Of a stretch of 8,060 bases of DNA, positions 1 through 7,179 are shown piece after piece (within the stretch, counting starts at the first letter, position 1; each line of letters opens with the position of its first letter). The notes below the pieces were generated by a model. The model saw nothing but the letters and a program-made list of their open reading frames with translations, had not been told where the DNA came from and made no database searches. Both the position numbers and the translations under genes were made by a program. This stretch comes from Ilumatobacteraceae bacterium (GTDB taxonomy: Bacteria; Actinomycetota; Acidimicrobiia; Acidimicrobiales; Ilumatobacteraceae). The stretch spans positions 1-8,060 of the forward strand of contig JALRGJ010000041.1 of assembly GCA_023253435.1 (NCBI GenBank). Direction: 5' to 3'.

Positions 1-3000
1 CTAGGTCTGGGCACGCTGGATAACCCCACGAATAGCGGCCACCTCGATATTGCTGGCGGAACAGGCCGGCAATCGAAGGGCCGTCTTCATGAACGAATCC
101 CCATTCAGTTCTGATGCGATGGTGCCAATATTCGGCAAGCGCTTCCGCCATTTCCACGCCAATGCCATGTAGCACCATGTAATCGTTGTACTTATTGGCA
201 GCAAACAGTTCTGCAGCTTTTTCACTAACAGGTGCACCCATTGTCACAATGTGGAACGCTGCGTAATCAACTTGTCCGCTTTCCACTGGGCGGAAGAAGT
301 CACTGATGCACATGAAGGGCGCTTCCTTCTGGCGAGGGTATGCGAAACGCGTGCGCTCTTGTGTACGTGATTCGTCGGTCCAGACAATCAAATCATTGCC
401 GTCGGCATTCACTGGGAAGTAGCCGTACACAACCTGGGGAATCAGGTAACCACCAGCTTTGGCTGCTGCGAGTTGCTCACGAAGAAGTGGTCTGATGCGA
501 TCTTTAAAATCTGAATCTGATTCACCTTCATTGGGGCGATATTGCCATTGATTGCGGAACAGTGCAGTCTCATTGATGTACTCGGCAATTTCGTCGAGGC
601 TGATGCCTTTCATCACCTTGGAGCCAAGGAACGGAGGAGTAAAGACTTCGTTGTCTTGTTCCACCTCTGGTGAGCGACGAGGCAAAGTAGAGGGGTCTAC
701 CTCAACTTTCTCTCGCTTTGGAATCATGCGAGTTCCTAGCGCTCTACCAAAATCGGGGTCGTCAATACCGGTCTTCTTGATTTCTACGAGTTTGTCGAGG
801 GTGGATAGGCCCTCAAATGCATCCCGTCCATAGAACACACGCCCCTCATAGATCTTGCGTAGATCTTGTTCTACATAGCTGCGTGTGAGCGCTGCGCCAC
901 CAAGTAGGACTGGAATATTACTTAAGCCCTGTGAATTCAGTTCTTCTAGGTTTTCGCGCATGATGATGGTGCTCTTCACCAGAAGACCACTCATTCCGAG
1001 TGCATCGGCGCCTACTTCTTTCACTTTGTCGATCATCTCTTGAATACCAATTTTGATACCAATGTTGTGCACTTCGTATCCGTTGTTGGTGCAGATGATG
1101 TCGACGAGGTTTTTGCCAATGTCGTGAACGTCGCCTTTCACAGTGGCAAGCACCAATTTTCCTTTTGCGCTGCTCTCACCTTCACTGCGTTCCATGTGTG
1201 GCTCAAGGTGAGCCACTGCAGTCTTCATGGTTTCTGCGCTTTGCAAAACGAATGGGAGTTGCATGCGGCCGGAACCAAAAAGCTCTCCCACTTCACGCAT
1301 TCCATCTAACAAAATGTTGTTAATGATGTCTAGAGGGGCGATACCTAGTGTCATTGCAGAATCAAGATCGTCGGTCAGACCTTCTCTGTCTCCGTCAATG
1401 ATTCGCTGCCGAAGAATTTGCTCTGTTGTCCAACCCGAGCGATCTTCCTTGACGGCCGCAACAGAAGTGACTCCCGCAAAAAGCTCAAGCAATGTGGAAA
1501 GAGGGTCGTACGAGTCTGTGCGTCTGTTGTAGATGAGGTCTTGACATACCTGAATTTGCCCTTCAGGTATACGTGAGAGAGGAAGAATTTTTGAGGCATG
1601 GACAATTGCTGAGTCGAGTCCGTGCTCGCGAGCTTCATGCAAGAACACGCTGTTGAGAACTTGTCGAGTGGCAGGGGAAAGACCAAAGCTGACATTTGAA
1701 AGACCCAGGGTGGTGTATGCACCGGGGATCTCTGACTTAATGCGCTTAATGGCATCGAGAGTTGCCATTCCGTCTTTACGGAGGTCTTCATCGCCAGTAC
1801 CAATGGGGAAGGTGAGCGCATCGAAAATCAGATCACTTGCGGAGAGCCCGTATCGTTCGGTAGCAATCTTGTGCAGACGGTGGGCAACTTCCATTTTCCA
1901 TTCAACGTCGCGAGCCTGACCACGCTCGTCAATAAGCAAACAGATCACAGCAGCGCCGAAATCTCGAGCAAGTGTAAAGACTCGGTCAAGACGACTTCCG
2001 GGCTCTTCACCATCTTCTAGGTTGGCTGAGTTCAAGATGCAACGGCCACCTGCATGGAGTAGTCCCGCCTCCATCACTTGTGGTTCGGTGGAATCGAGAA
2101 CGAGGGGAACGCTGGCCGCGCTTGCAAAACGAGATGCAATCTCGTGCATGTCTTTTGTTCCGTCTCTGCCCACATAGTCAACACACACGTCGAGCACGTG
2201 AGATCCTTCACGGATTTGCTCAGTGGCCATCTTGACGCAGGTATCCCAGTCTTCTCGCAACATTGCTTCGCGGAATGCTTTGGAGCCATTTGCATTCGTG
2301 CGCTCACCAATAATCAGGAAACTGTTGTCTTGGGTGAGGGTGACAGGTGAATACAGTGAGGTAACACTTGGCTCGTATTCGGGAGTGCGTTCTTTTGGAA
2401 TGACATTTCGTACTGCCTCAACTACCTGACGAAGATGCTCTGGGGTAGTGCCACAACATCCCCCCACAATCCGGATTCCTAGATCAGCGACGTGATGTTT
2501 GTGAAATTCAGCAAGTTGTTCTGGGGTGAGGTCGTAATGTGTTTTGCCATCGACAACACTGGGCAGACCAGCATTTGGCAACACACTGATGGGTATCTGG
2601 GAGTGTTCACTGAGATAGCGCAAGTGCTCTTGCATTTCCGATGGTCCGGTGGCGCAGTTAATTCCGATGACATCGGGCTTCATGGCAACAAGTGCGGCAT
2701 AGGCAGCACCAATCTCTGTTCCTACGAGCATGCGTCCTGTGGTTTCCATGGTGACCTGAACTTGAATGGGGAGTTCACGTCCACACGCAACCATTGCGTT
2801 GCGGCAACCTTGCATTGCAGCTTTGATCTGCAATAGGTCCATACAGGTTTCAATGAGAAAGAGATCTGCGCCGCCATCGATGAGTCCGCGAGCTTGCTCT
2901 TCGTACGCATCACGCAATTCTTCAAATCCGATATGTCCTAGAGATGGCAATTTGGTTCCTGGACCAATGCTTCCAGCTACGTATCGTGGGCGGCCATCTG

Positions 3001-3331
3001 CTTCGAATTTGTCTGCCACGCGTCGAGCGATGGATGCAGCCGAGACGTTTAGTTCATATGCCTTCTCGGGAATGTCGTATTCGTTGAGAACAGTAGAGAA
3101 ACTTCCGAAGCTGGCGGTTTCAATGGCGTCAACACCTGCTTCAAGGAATGCTGTGTGCATCGCCTCAATGACATCGGGGCGTGTGAGGCAGAGCATCTCA
3201 TTGCAACCCTCGAGCGAGGCGCCACCGAAATCGTCGGGACCAAGGGTGAGATTCTGAACAAAGGTGCCAAAGGCTCCGTCGAAAACAATGACTCTTTCGC
3301 GGACGGCATCAAGATATGGCTGACGACTCAT
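1..3331 (-). CDS. metH: Cobalamin-dependent methionine synthase (5-methyltetrahydrofolate--homocysteine methyltransferase), C-terminus cut by window edge
   Basis: MetH moves the methyl group of 5-methyltetrahydrofolate through enzyme-bound cobalamin to homocysteine, giving methionine and tetrahydrofolate in the cytoplasm. The frame is open for 1110 codons and all four modules are visible in order. The homocysteine/zinc domain spans about residues 10-305, with zinc ligands Cys226 (GINCATGPSEM) and Cys292-Cys293 (GGCCGTTPEH). The methyl-folate (pterin) domain spans about 335-600 and begins with GERTNANGSKAF (342 onward). The cobalamin cap covers about 632-715 (FGSGRMQLPFVLQSAE). The cobalamin domain covers about 720-855, with DVHDIG and lower-ligand His736. 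The reactivation domain starts near 880 and reaches RYSWGYPACPDL, the AdoMet-binding signature, at the window edge. Full-length homologues suggest roughly 80 residues are missing. The ATG start (MSRQPYLDAV) lies just before the VIVFDGAFGTF strand that opens the domain, so little room remains for an earlier start. It is divergent from the adenosyltransferase gene. No frameshift or lost key residue was seen. Confidence 0.97.
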   Translation of the reverse strand, partial: MSRQPYLDAVRERVIVFDGAFGTFVQNLTLGPDDFGGASLEGCNEMLCLTRPDVIEAMHTAFLEAGVDAIETASFGSFSTVLNEYDIPEKAYELNVSAASIARRVADKFEADGRPRYVAGSIGPGTKLPSLGHIGFEELRDAYEEQARGLIDGGADLFLIETCMDLLQIKAAMQGCRNAMVACGRELPIQVQVTMETTGRMLVGTEIGAAYAALVAMKPDVIGINCATGPSEMQEHLRYLSEHSQIPISVLPNAGLPSVVDGKTHYDLTPEQLAEFHKHHVADLGIRIVGGCCGTTPEHLRQVVEAVRNVIPKERTPEYEPSVTSLYSPVTLTQDNSFLIIGERTNANGSKAFREAMLREDWDTCVKMATEQIREGSHVLDVCVDYVGRDGTKDMHEIASRFASAASVPLVLDSTEPQVMEAGLLHAGGRCILNSANLEDGEEPGSRLDRVFTLARDFGAAVICLLIDERGQARDVEWKMEVAHRLHKIATERYGLSASDLIFDALTFPIGTGDEDLRKDGMATLDAIKRIKSEIPGAYTTLGLSNVSFGLSPATRQVLNSVFLHEAREHGLDSAIVHASKILPLSRIPEGQIQVCQDLIYNRRTDSYDPLSTLLELFAGVTSVAAVKEDRSGWTTEQILRQRIIDGDREGLTDDLDSAMTLGIAPLDIINNILLDGMREVGELFGSGRMQLPFVLQSAETMKTAVAHLEPHMERSEGESSAKGKLVLATVKGDVHDIGKNLVDIICTNNGYEVHNIGIKIGIQEMIDKVKEVGADALGMSGLLVKSTIIMRENLEELNSQGLSNIPVLLGGAALTRSYVEQDLRKIYEGRVFYGRDAFEGLSTLDKLVEIKKTGIDDPDFGRALGTRMIPKREKVEVDPSTLPRRSPEVEQDNEVFTPPFLGSKVMKGISLDEIAEYINETALFRNQWQYRPNEGESDSDFKDRIRPLLREQLAAAKAGGYLIPQVVYGYFPVNADGNDLIVWTDESRTQERTRFAYPRQKEAPFMCISDFFRPVESGQVDYAAFHIVTMGAPVSEKAAELFAANKYNDYMVLHGIGVEMAEALAEYWHHRIRTEWGFVHEDGPSIAGLFRQQYRGGRYSWGYPACPDL

Positions 3332-3340
3332 GACCCTGCC

Positions 3341-3368
3341 ACGCTACTTGGGGAGACCCACCATTATC
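3341..3368 (-). promoter_or_regulatory. Possible metH promoter elements
   Basis: Reading toward metH, two -10-like hexamers are visible. GATAAT (3363-3368) would give a leader of about 25 nt. TAGCGT (3341-3346) ends 9 nt before the ATG and would give a nearly leaderless transcript. No good -35 was found for either. The only purine-rich run before the ATG is AGGG, too close to work as a normal ribosome binding site. Which hexamer is used cannot be decided from sequence. Confidence 0.3.
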
Positions 3369-3378
3369 CCCATAGAGT
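3348..3378 (+). promoter_or_regulatory. Predicted promoter of the adenosyltransferase gene, likely leaderless
   Basis: The -10-like TAGAGT (3373-3378) is followed by 7 bases and then the ATG at 3386. That places the transcription start at or next to the start codon. A partial -35, TTGGGG (3348-3353), lies 19 bp upstream. There is no Shine-Dalgarno. The TANNNT-plus-7-nt geometry is typical of leaderless actinobacterial genes. The 54-bp gap is too short to hold a cobalamin riboswitch. Confidence 0.45.
3349..3372. repeat. Inverted repeat TGGGGA-N12-TCCCCA in the metH/adenosyltransferase divergent gap
   Basis: Perfect 6-bp arms (3349-3354 and 3367-3372) are separated by 12 bases. The left arm overlaps the TTGGGG -35-like sequence and the right arm ends directly at the TAGAGT -10 of the adenosyltransferase promoter. 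The position suits an operator, but a 6-bp inverted repeat is expected by chance fairly often in a gap of this size. Confidence 0.3.
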
Positions 3379-3385
3379 CTGTGAC

Positions 3386-3931
3386 ATGACTCGCGAGAAG
3401 ATCTATACCCGTGAAGGGGACGACGGCACTACTGGCCTTTTTTACGGGGGCCGGGTGGGCAAAGACTCAGAGTTGCCACGGGCTTATGGGGCTGTCGATG
3501 AAGCCCAAGCTGTGATCGGACTTGTACGGGTGACTGCGGGGCACGGCTCCGATGTTGACGCCATTGTGGTTCCCATCATGAGAGATCTGTATGTGTTGAT
3601 GGCAGAACTTGCCACACTTCCTGAGAATCGCCACAAACTTGTCGGAGGACAAAGTTGTGTCACGCCTGAAATGGTGACTCATCTGGAAACCATCATTGAC
3701 GACCTGGAAACAAAGTTTGAACCGCTAACAGAATTTGTGATTCCCGGAGAACATCCTGTTGCCGCCTGGCTCGATCTAGCTCGCACCACTGTTCGCCGTG
3801 CAGAGCGTCACTCGTATGTTGCAGCCCCACCGCCATCTCATGTTGTGCCATATTTGAATCGCTTATCCGATTTGTTGTGGACAATGGCGCGCTGGCAAGA
3901 AGGTGTGTCTCGCCCCGTCAAGAGCGTGTAA
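3386..3931 (+). CDS. pduO: PduO-type ATP:cob(I)alamin adenosyltransferase
   Basis: The enzyme transfers the 5'-deoxyadenosyl group of ATP to cob(I)alamin, making adenosylcobalamin (coenzyme B12) in the cytoplasm. The 181-residue protein matches the usual length of the PduO/MMAB family. It carries the N-terminal ATP-binding signature GDDGTTG (11-17) followed by GGRVGKD, then AYGAVDEAQAVIGL (33-46). The C-terminal signatures are FVIPG (117-121), ARTTVRRAER (132-141) and YLNRLSDLL (156-164), with the conserved basic and Asn residues in place. The start at 3386 is chosen because MTREKIYTREG matches the family N-terminus and sits 7 nt after a -10-like TAGAGT. The frame is open upstream to an ATG at 3155, but those 77 codons run antisense to metH and precede the family domain. 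It ends with TAA. Next to metH it forms a B12-handling pair. Alternative symbols in the family are cobO-like or mmaB; the enzyme class is secure. Confidence 0.93.
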   Translation: MTREKIYTREGDDGTTGLFYGGRVGKDSELPRAYGAVDEAQAVIGLVRVTAGHGSDVDAIVVPIMRDLYVLMAELATLPENRHKLVGGQSCVTPEMVTHLETIIDDLETKFEPLTEFVIPGEHPVAAWLDLARTTVRRAERHSYVAAPPPSHVVPYLNRLSDLLWTMARWQEGVSRPVKSV

Positions 3932-3955
3932 GCACGAGTACTACCGCCAGTGGTG

Positions 3956-3974
3956 GGCAACCTAGAGTGTTGCC
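3956..3974. repeat. Inverted repeat GGCAAC-N7-GTTGCC around the pepA -10 element
   Basis: Perfect 6-bp arms (3956-3961 and 3969-3974) flank a 7-base spacer that contains TAGAGT, and the right arm abuts the pepA ATG. If the transcript is leaderless the arms work only as DNA, so a protein-binding operator is more likely than an RNA hairpin. It could be coincidence, given the short arms. Confidence 0.35.
3963..3968 (+). promoter_or_regulatory. Predicted -10 element of pepA, leaderless geometry
   Basis: TAGAGT is followed by 6 bases and the ATG at 3975. It is the same hexamer and nearly the same spacing as before the adenosyltransferase gene. No Shine-Dalgarno and no clear -35 are visible. This suggests pepA can be transcribed on its own, although read-through from the gene 43 bp upstream is also possible since no terminator separates them. 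Confidence 0.45.
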
Positions 3975-5441
3975 ATGCGTACTCAATTCACCGCTTCAAA
4001 ATCAGCCCCTGCAAAGGTGGGAGCAGTTGTTATTCCCGTTGCCGCTTCAGGCTCACTGCCCTCGGGTCTTGGAGTGACACGAGACCAATTGGCCGCCATT
4101 GGATTTGAAGGAAAGTGTTGTCAGACCCTGACCTTGCCCGCCACCGAGAAGGGAACTGTGCGAGTTCTCGTGGGGCTTGGCGAAGTGCGAGACCTGCAAC
4201 CAAATGTTTTACGCAATGTGGCGGCTGCAGCTGCCCGCGCATGCTCACGGTATGAGTCTGTCTCTACCACCTTGGCCACCGTTGGACGAGGTGACACAAA
4301 AACAAATGCTCAAGCCGTTGTGGAGGGATTTGCATTGGCTCTTCATCGCTGGGCAGAACTGAAGAATGACAAAGGAAGTCTTCCCAAGCTCACCAAAGTG
4401 AATTTGCTCACCGGCGATAAGGGTGCAGCAGTCAAAAACGGGATGGAGCGAGGAATCGCCACCTCTGAAGCCGTCTGTATTGCGCGCGATTTTGCAAACA
4501 CTCCTCCTTCACATTTAACAGCACGTCAATTTGCTGATCATGCAGTGGCTATTGCTAAAGCAAATGGCGTCAAGGCCACTGTGTACAACCGAGATCAATT
4601 ACAAGAAATGGGTTGTGGCGGAATCATTGGTGTCAACCAGGGAAGTGTTGAACCTCCTCGCATGGTGAAGTTGGAGTACAAACCAACCGGTGCGCGCGGG
4701 AAGGTTGTGTTAGTGGGCAAAGGAGTGATGTACGACTCCGGTGGTATCTCGCTGAAGCCAAGTGATCCGAGTCATGCTTCTATGAAGATGGACATGAGTG
4801 GTGCAGCTGCGGTGCTTGCCACCATGAGCGCATTACGTGATCTCAAAGTAAAAACTCATGTCATTGCGTTCTTAATGTGCACCGACAATTTGCCAAGTGG
4901 AAGTGCAATGAAGTTGGGTGACGTGCTCACAATGCGCAACAAGAAGACTGTAGAAATTCACAACACAGATGCAGAAGGCCGACTCATCCTTGCTGATGGT
5001 TTGTCATTGGGAACAGAGCTTAAGCCCGATGCCATGCTTGATATCGCAACTTTGACTGGTGCATGCATGGGAGCACTGGGCAAAAAAATGGCCGGCGTGT
5101 TCTCCAATAACCCAGGCGTGCTGGAGCAAGTCAAGCAAGCAAGTGGCCGAACAGATGAGCTTGTATGGGAACTTCCTTTATTCCACGATTATCGCAACAT
5201 GCTCGATTCAAATGTTGCTGATATGAGAAACATTGGCGGTCCTTTGGCTGGTGCAACAACTGCGGCGCTGTTCTTGCATGAGTTTGTGGGAAGCACACCG
5301 TGGGCTCACCTAGATATCGCTGGCCCCATGGATGCAGACGCCGATGCAGGTTGGCTGAATCGTGGTGCAACCGCATATGGAACACGTCTGCTCATTGATT
5401 TCGTAGCGAACTTCAAAAAACCTGCTGCTAGACGCAAATAA
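3975..5441 (+). CDS. pepA: Leucyl aminopeptidase, M17 family (cytosol aminopeptidase PepA)
   Basis: This is a two-metal exopeptidase that removes N-terminal residues, preferably Leu, from peptides in the cytoplasm; family members are usually hexamers. The 488-residue protein is close to the family norm of about 500. The N-terminal macro-like domain occupies roughly 1-165 and is the less conserved part. The C-terminal catalytic domain covers about 170-480. Metal ligands are Lys249 (VGKG), Asp254 (YDSGG), Asp273 (MKMDMSG), and Asp332 and Glu334 in the M17 signature NTDAEGRLILADGL (330-343). The catalytic pair is Lys261 and Arg336. Spacing between these residues matches Escherichia coli PepA apart from one extra residue between Lys261 and Asp273. 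The start is supported by the -10 hexamer 6 nt upstream and by the family length. No signal peptide is present. It ends with TAA 16 bp from the convergent oxidoreductase gene. Function as a peptidase is secure; any DNA-binding role, as in E. coli PepA, cannot be judged. Confidence 0.95.
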   Translation: MRTQFTASKSAPAKVGAVVIPVAASGSLPSGLGVTRDQLAAIGFEGKCCQTLTLPATEKGTVRVLVGLGEVRDLQPNVLRNVAAAAARACSRYESVSTTLATVGRGDTKTNAQAVVEGFALALHRWAELKNDKGSLPKLTKVNLLTGDKGAAVKNGMERGIATSEAVCIARDFANTPPSHLTARQFADHAVAIAKANGVKATVYNRDQLQEMGCGGIIGVNQGSVEPPRMVKLEYKPTGARGKVVLVGKGVMYDSGGISLKPSDPSHASMKMDMSGAAAVLATMSALRDLKVKTHVIAFLMCTDNLPSGSAMKLGDVLTMRNKKTVEIHNTDAEGRLILADGLSLGTELKPDAMLDIATLTGACMGALGKKMAGVFSNNPGVLEQVKQASGRTDELVWELPLFHDYRNMLDSNVADMRNIGGPLAGATTAALFLHEFVGSTPWAHLDIAGPMDADADAGWLNRGATAYGTRLLIDFVANFKKPAARRK

Positions 5442-5457
5442 ATTCTCAGAAAAACTT
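5442..5457. other. 16-bp convergent gap between pepA and the LLM oxidoreductase gene
   Basis: The two stop codons, both TAA in their own sense, lie only 16 A/T-rich bases apart. There is no GC-rich hairpin with a T-run on either strand. Transcription must end inside the opposing gene, by a factor-dependent mechanism, or by a structure I cannot recognise. Confidence 0.5.
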
Positions 5458-6372
5458 TTATGTTTGTAGCGGCAGCAAATGGTGTGAGGCATCAGTTAAG
5501 TGGTCGTTCCATGCATGAACTGAGCTTGGTTCGGAGAGTGGAATGACAACAAACTTTGATGCGCCAACTTCAGTGAACTGCTGAATCAGTTGCACCAATT
5601 TGTTCCAACTGTTAGGAACGAGAACGGATACATCTTCCAGGTCTGGTCTTCGTGCTTTCAGTCCTGCGAGTAATTGCTCGGGCGCATCCCCAATGACGTA
5701 GGGGATCAGCACTCCAAAATGTTCTGGATCAATTTCTCGATCATGCTGAGATGCAACTTCAGTCACAGTTTTCCAACCCTGTTGAGCATCTATTGGGGTG
5801 ACAAAAGAGGGAAGCCAACCGTCGGCCAACTTGCCCACTCGTTTCAACTCACTCTCTGCAATTCCACCAAGCCATACCTCGGGAGGAGATTGGAGCGGTT
5901 TTGGCTCGACACGCAGATTGTCGTAGTTGAAATGCTCTCCATGAAACGTGACTGACTCATCTAGCCAACAAGATCTCATGACAGCTAACGCTTCATTAAA
6001 AATCTTTGCTCGCTGCTTTCTCTCCACGCCAAACGCCTGTTGTTCTTGAGGATCTGCAACCCCAAGTCCAAAGGCAGGAAGAAGTCGACCTTTTGACATC
6101 CGATCAAGCGTGGCTAATTCCTTTGCGAGCACCACTGGGTTTCTGCCGGGCAGAACCATCACGCTCATTCCAAATTTCAAACGAGTTGTTCTTGCTGCAG
6201 CCATTGACATCGCAACTAATGGATCTGGAGCATCACCTCCTATGCGTTCGCTGAGCCACAAACTGTCGAAGCGAAGGTTCTCAAGGGTGTCGACAACATC
6301 AAGAAAAGAGGCGTCGTTTAGTCGTGTTCTCACACCTAATCCATATCCGACACGCACCTTCACAGAGCCCAT
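5458..6372 (-). CDS. LLM-class (luciferase-like) oxidoreductase, probably F420-dependent
   Basis: This is a 304-residue single-domain TIM-barrel protein of the bacterial luciferase-like superfamily, whose members use FMN or coenzyme F420 for hydride transfer; it should be cytoplasmic. Visible family features are the N-terminal strand VRVGYGLG (6-13), FDSLWLSERIG (35-45), the RTTRLKFGMSVMVLPGRNPV block (61-80) followed by LAKELATLDRMSKGRL, GLGVADPQE (102-110), the FHGEHF segment (143-148), PPEVWLGG (163-170) and GKLADGWLP (180-188). These match actinobacterial proteins annotated as F420-dependent oxidoreductases better than flavin monooxygenases, but the cofactor is an inference and no F420 biosynthesis gene lies in the window. 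The start ATG is the first in frame. GTG codons at residues 4 and 6 are possible later starts, and no ribosome binding site or clear -10 settles the choice. It is divergent from the SDR gene with a 36-bp gap. The substrate cannot be read from sequence. Confidence 0.88.
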   Translation of the reverse strand: MGSVKVRVGYGLGVRTRLNDASFLDVVDTLENLRFDSLWLSERIGGDAPDPLVAMSMAAARTTRLKFGMSVMVLPGRNPVVLAKELATLDRMSKGRLLPAFGLGVADPQEQQAFGVERKQRAKIFNEALAVMRSCWLDESVTFHGEHFNYDNLRVEPKPLQSPPEVWLGGIAESELKRVGKLADGWLPSFVTPIDAQQGWKTVTEVASQHDREIDPEHFGVLIPYVIGDAPEQLLAGLKARRPDLEDVSVLVPNSWNKLVQLIQQFTEVGASKFVVIPLSEPSSVHAWNDHLTDASHHLLPLQT

Positions 6373-6373
6373 G

Positions 6374-6402
6374 CTGTCACATGGTGGCGGAAGGAATAGC
6401 CT
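6374..6402 (+). promoter_or_regulatory. Predicted promoter of the SDR-MFS unit, leaderless geometry
   Basis: The -35-like CTGTCA (6374-6379, four of six consensus positions) and -10-like TAGCCT (6397-6402) are separated by 17 bp. The ATG at 6409 follows the -10 after 6 bases. The CAGGGA just before the ATG is too close to serve as a normal Shine-Dalgarno, so a leaderless transcript is favoured. The -35 lies immediately next to the divergent LLM start codon. Confidence 0.45.
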
Positions 6403-6408
6403 CAGGGA

Positions 6409-7179
6409 ATGTCACAAATTGACCTGTTCACCCAGTTCCGCCTCGACGGCAAGGTTGCAATCATTACGGGCGCTTCTTCAGGCTTAGGTGCACGATTTGC
6501 ACGCGTGCTGCATGAGGCCGGCGCCAAGGTTGCACTGACAGCCCGCCGAGTGGATCGACTTCAGCAGTTGGCCGCAGAATTGCCGGGTGCATTAGCTGTG
6601 CAATGTGATGTGTCTCAATCTGATCAACGTGAAGCCATGGTGAAACAAGTGGCTGAACATTTTGGTGGTGTTGACATCTTGATCAACAATGCCGGAATTG
6701 GCATCACAAAGGGAATTGAAAGCGAGACTCTTGAAGATTTTCGTGAGGTGCTTGAGGTGAATACAACAGCAGTGTGGCATCTCTCAAAATTGTGTGGCGA
6801 GCATATGGTTCCCAAGAAGTCCGGAGTCATTGTCAATGTGGCCTCAATTCTGGGTTTAGTTGCGTCTACTCCTATCAAGCAGGCCAACTACAACGCCAGT
6901 AAAGGCGCTGTGATCACGCTGACTCGTGAACTTGGAGTGCAATGGGCGAGAAAAGGAATCCGAGTAAACGCACTTTGCCCAGGTTGGTTTCTGACAGAGA
7001 TGACTGCTGGGATGGAGTCAGATGAAGGTGCACAACGGTTAATTCAGCAGAATTCTCCCATGCCACGAATGGGCGAAGAGCATGAACTAGACGGCGCCAT
7101 TTTATTTATGGCAAGCGATGCGTCTTCTTTTATGACAGGACAGTGCATCATTATTGATGGTGGTTGGACTGCTCGATGA
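6409..7179 (+). CDS. SDR family NAD(P)-dependent oxidoreductase (classical, FabG-like)
   Basis: This is a cytoplasmic short-chain dehydrogenase/reductase that interconverts an alcohol and a carbonyl using NAD(P)H. The 256-residue length is typical of classical SDRs. The Rossmann nucleotide motif TGASSGLG is at 20-27. Arg46-Arg47 after the second strand (ALTARR) suggests a preference for NADP(H). Asp67 (CDVS) contacts the adenine ring in the family, and NNAG is at 93-96. The catalytic set is complete: Asn118, Ser146 (VNVASILG), Tyr161 and Lys165 (YNASK). The PGW loop at 191-193 and the C-terminal GQCIIIDGGW are standard. The start is supported by the -10 hexamer 6 nt upstream. Its TGA stop overlaps the ATG of the MFS gene, so the two are probably co-transcribed and translationally coupled. 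FabG of fatty acid synthesis is an alternative, but no fatty acid gene is adjacent. The substrate is unknown. Confidence 0.92.
   Translation: MSQIDLFTQFRLDGKVAIITGASSGLGARFARVLHEAGAKVALTARRVDRLQQLAAELPGALAVQCDVSQSDQREAMVKQVAEHFGGVDILINNAGIGITKGIESETLEDFREVLEVNTTAVWHLSKLCGEHMVPKKSGVIVNVASILGLVASTPIKQANYNASKGAVITLTRELGVQWARKGIRVNALCPGWFLTEMTAGMESDEGAQRLIQQNSPMPRMGEEHELDGAILFMASDASSFMTGQCIIIDGGWTAR

Noticed and set aside
1..237. Short minus-strand frame of 78 codons at the left edge that might suggest a broken metH or separate gene
   Set aside because: It is in a different frame. The metH frame continues to the edge and encodes the reactivation-domain signature GYPACPD, so metH is simply cut by the window, not frameshifted.
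2492..2836. Plus-strand open frame of 114 codons inside metH, with others on the same strand (for example 1040-1309 and 1653-1919)
   Set aside because: They are antisense to strongly conserved MetH coding sequence, have no ribosome binding site or promoter and resemble no family. They reflect codon bias of the real gene.
3155..3385. N-terminal extension of the adenosyltransferase frame, open back to an ATG at 3155
   Set aside because: The 77 extra codons lie antisense to the first part of metH, resemble no family sequence, and the PduO-family N-terminus begins at the ATG at 3386, which has a well-placed -10 element.
3332..3385. Cobalamin riboswitch upstream of metH or the adenosyltransferase gene
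   Set aside because: The gap is only 54 bp, far shorter than a cobalamin riboswitch of about 200 nt, and no B12-box-like sequence is seen.
3932..3955. Possible terminator hairpin after the adenosyltransferase gene (ACTAC/GTGGT arms)
   Set aside because: Only a 5-bp stem with a wobble pair and no following T-run; too weak to call.
5434..5467. Imperfect inverted repeat (CAAATAAA with TTTATGTTTG) spanning the convergent gap, as a bidirectional terminator
   Set aside because: Arms are A/T-only and do not pair perfectly, and there is no GC-rich stem, so it does not meet the usual form of an intrinsic terminator.
6110..6487. Plus-strand open frame of 125 codons crossing the LLM start and the SDR start
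   Set aside because: It overlaps the LLM gene in antisense and the SDR gene in another frame; both real genes have complete family motifs.
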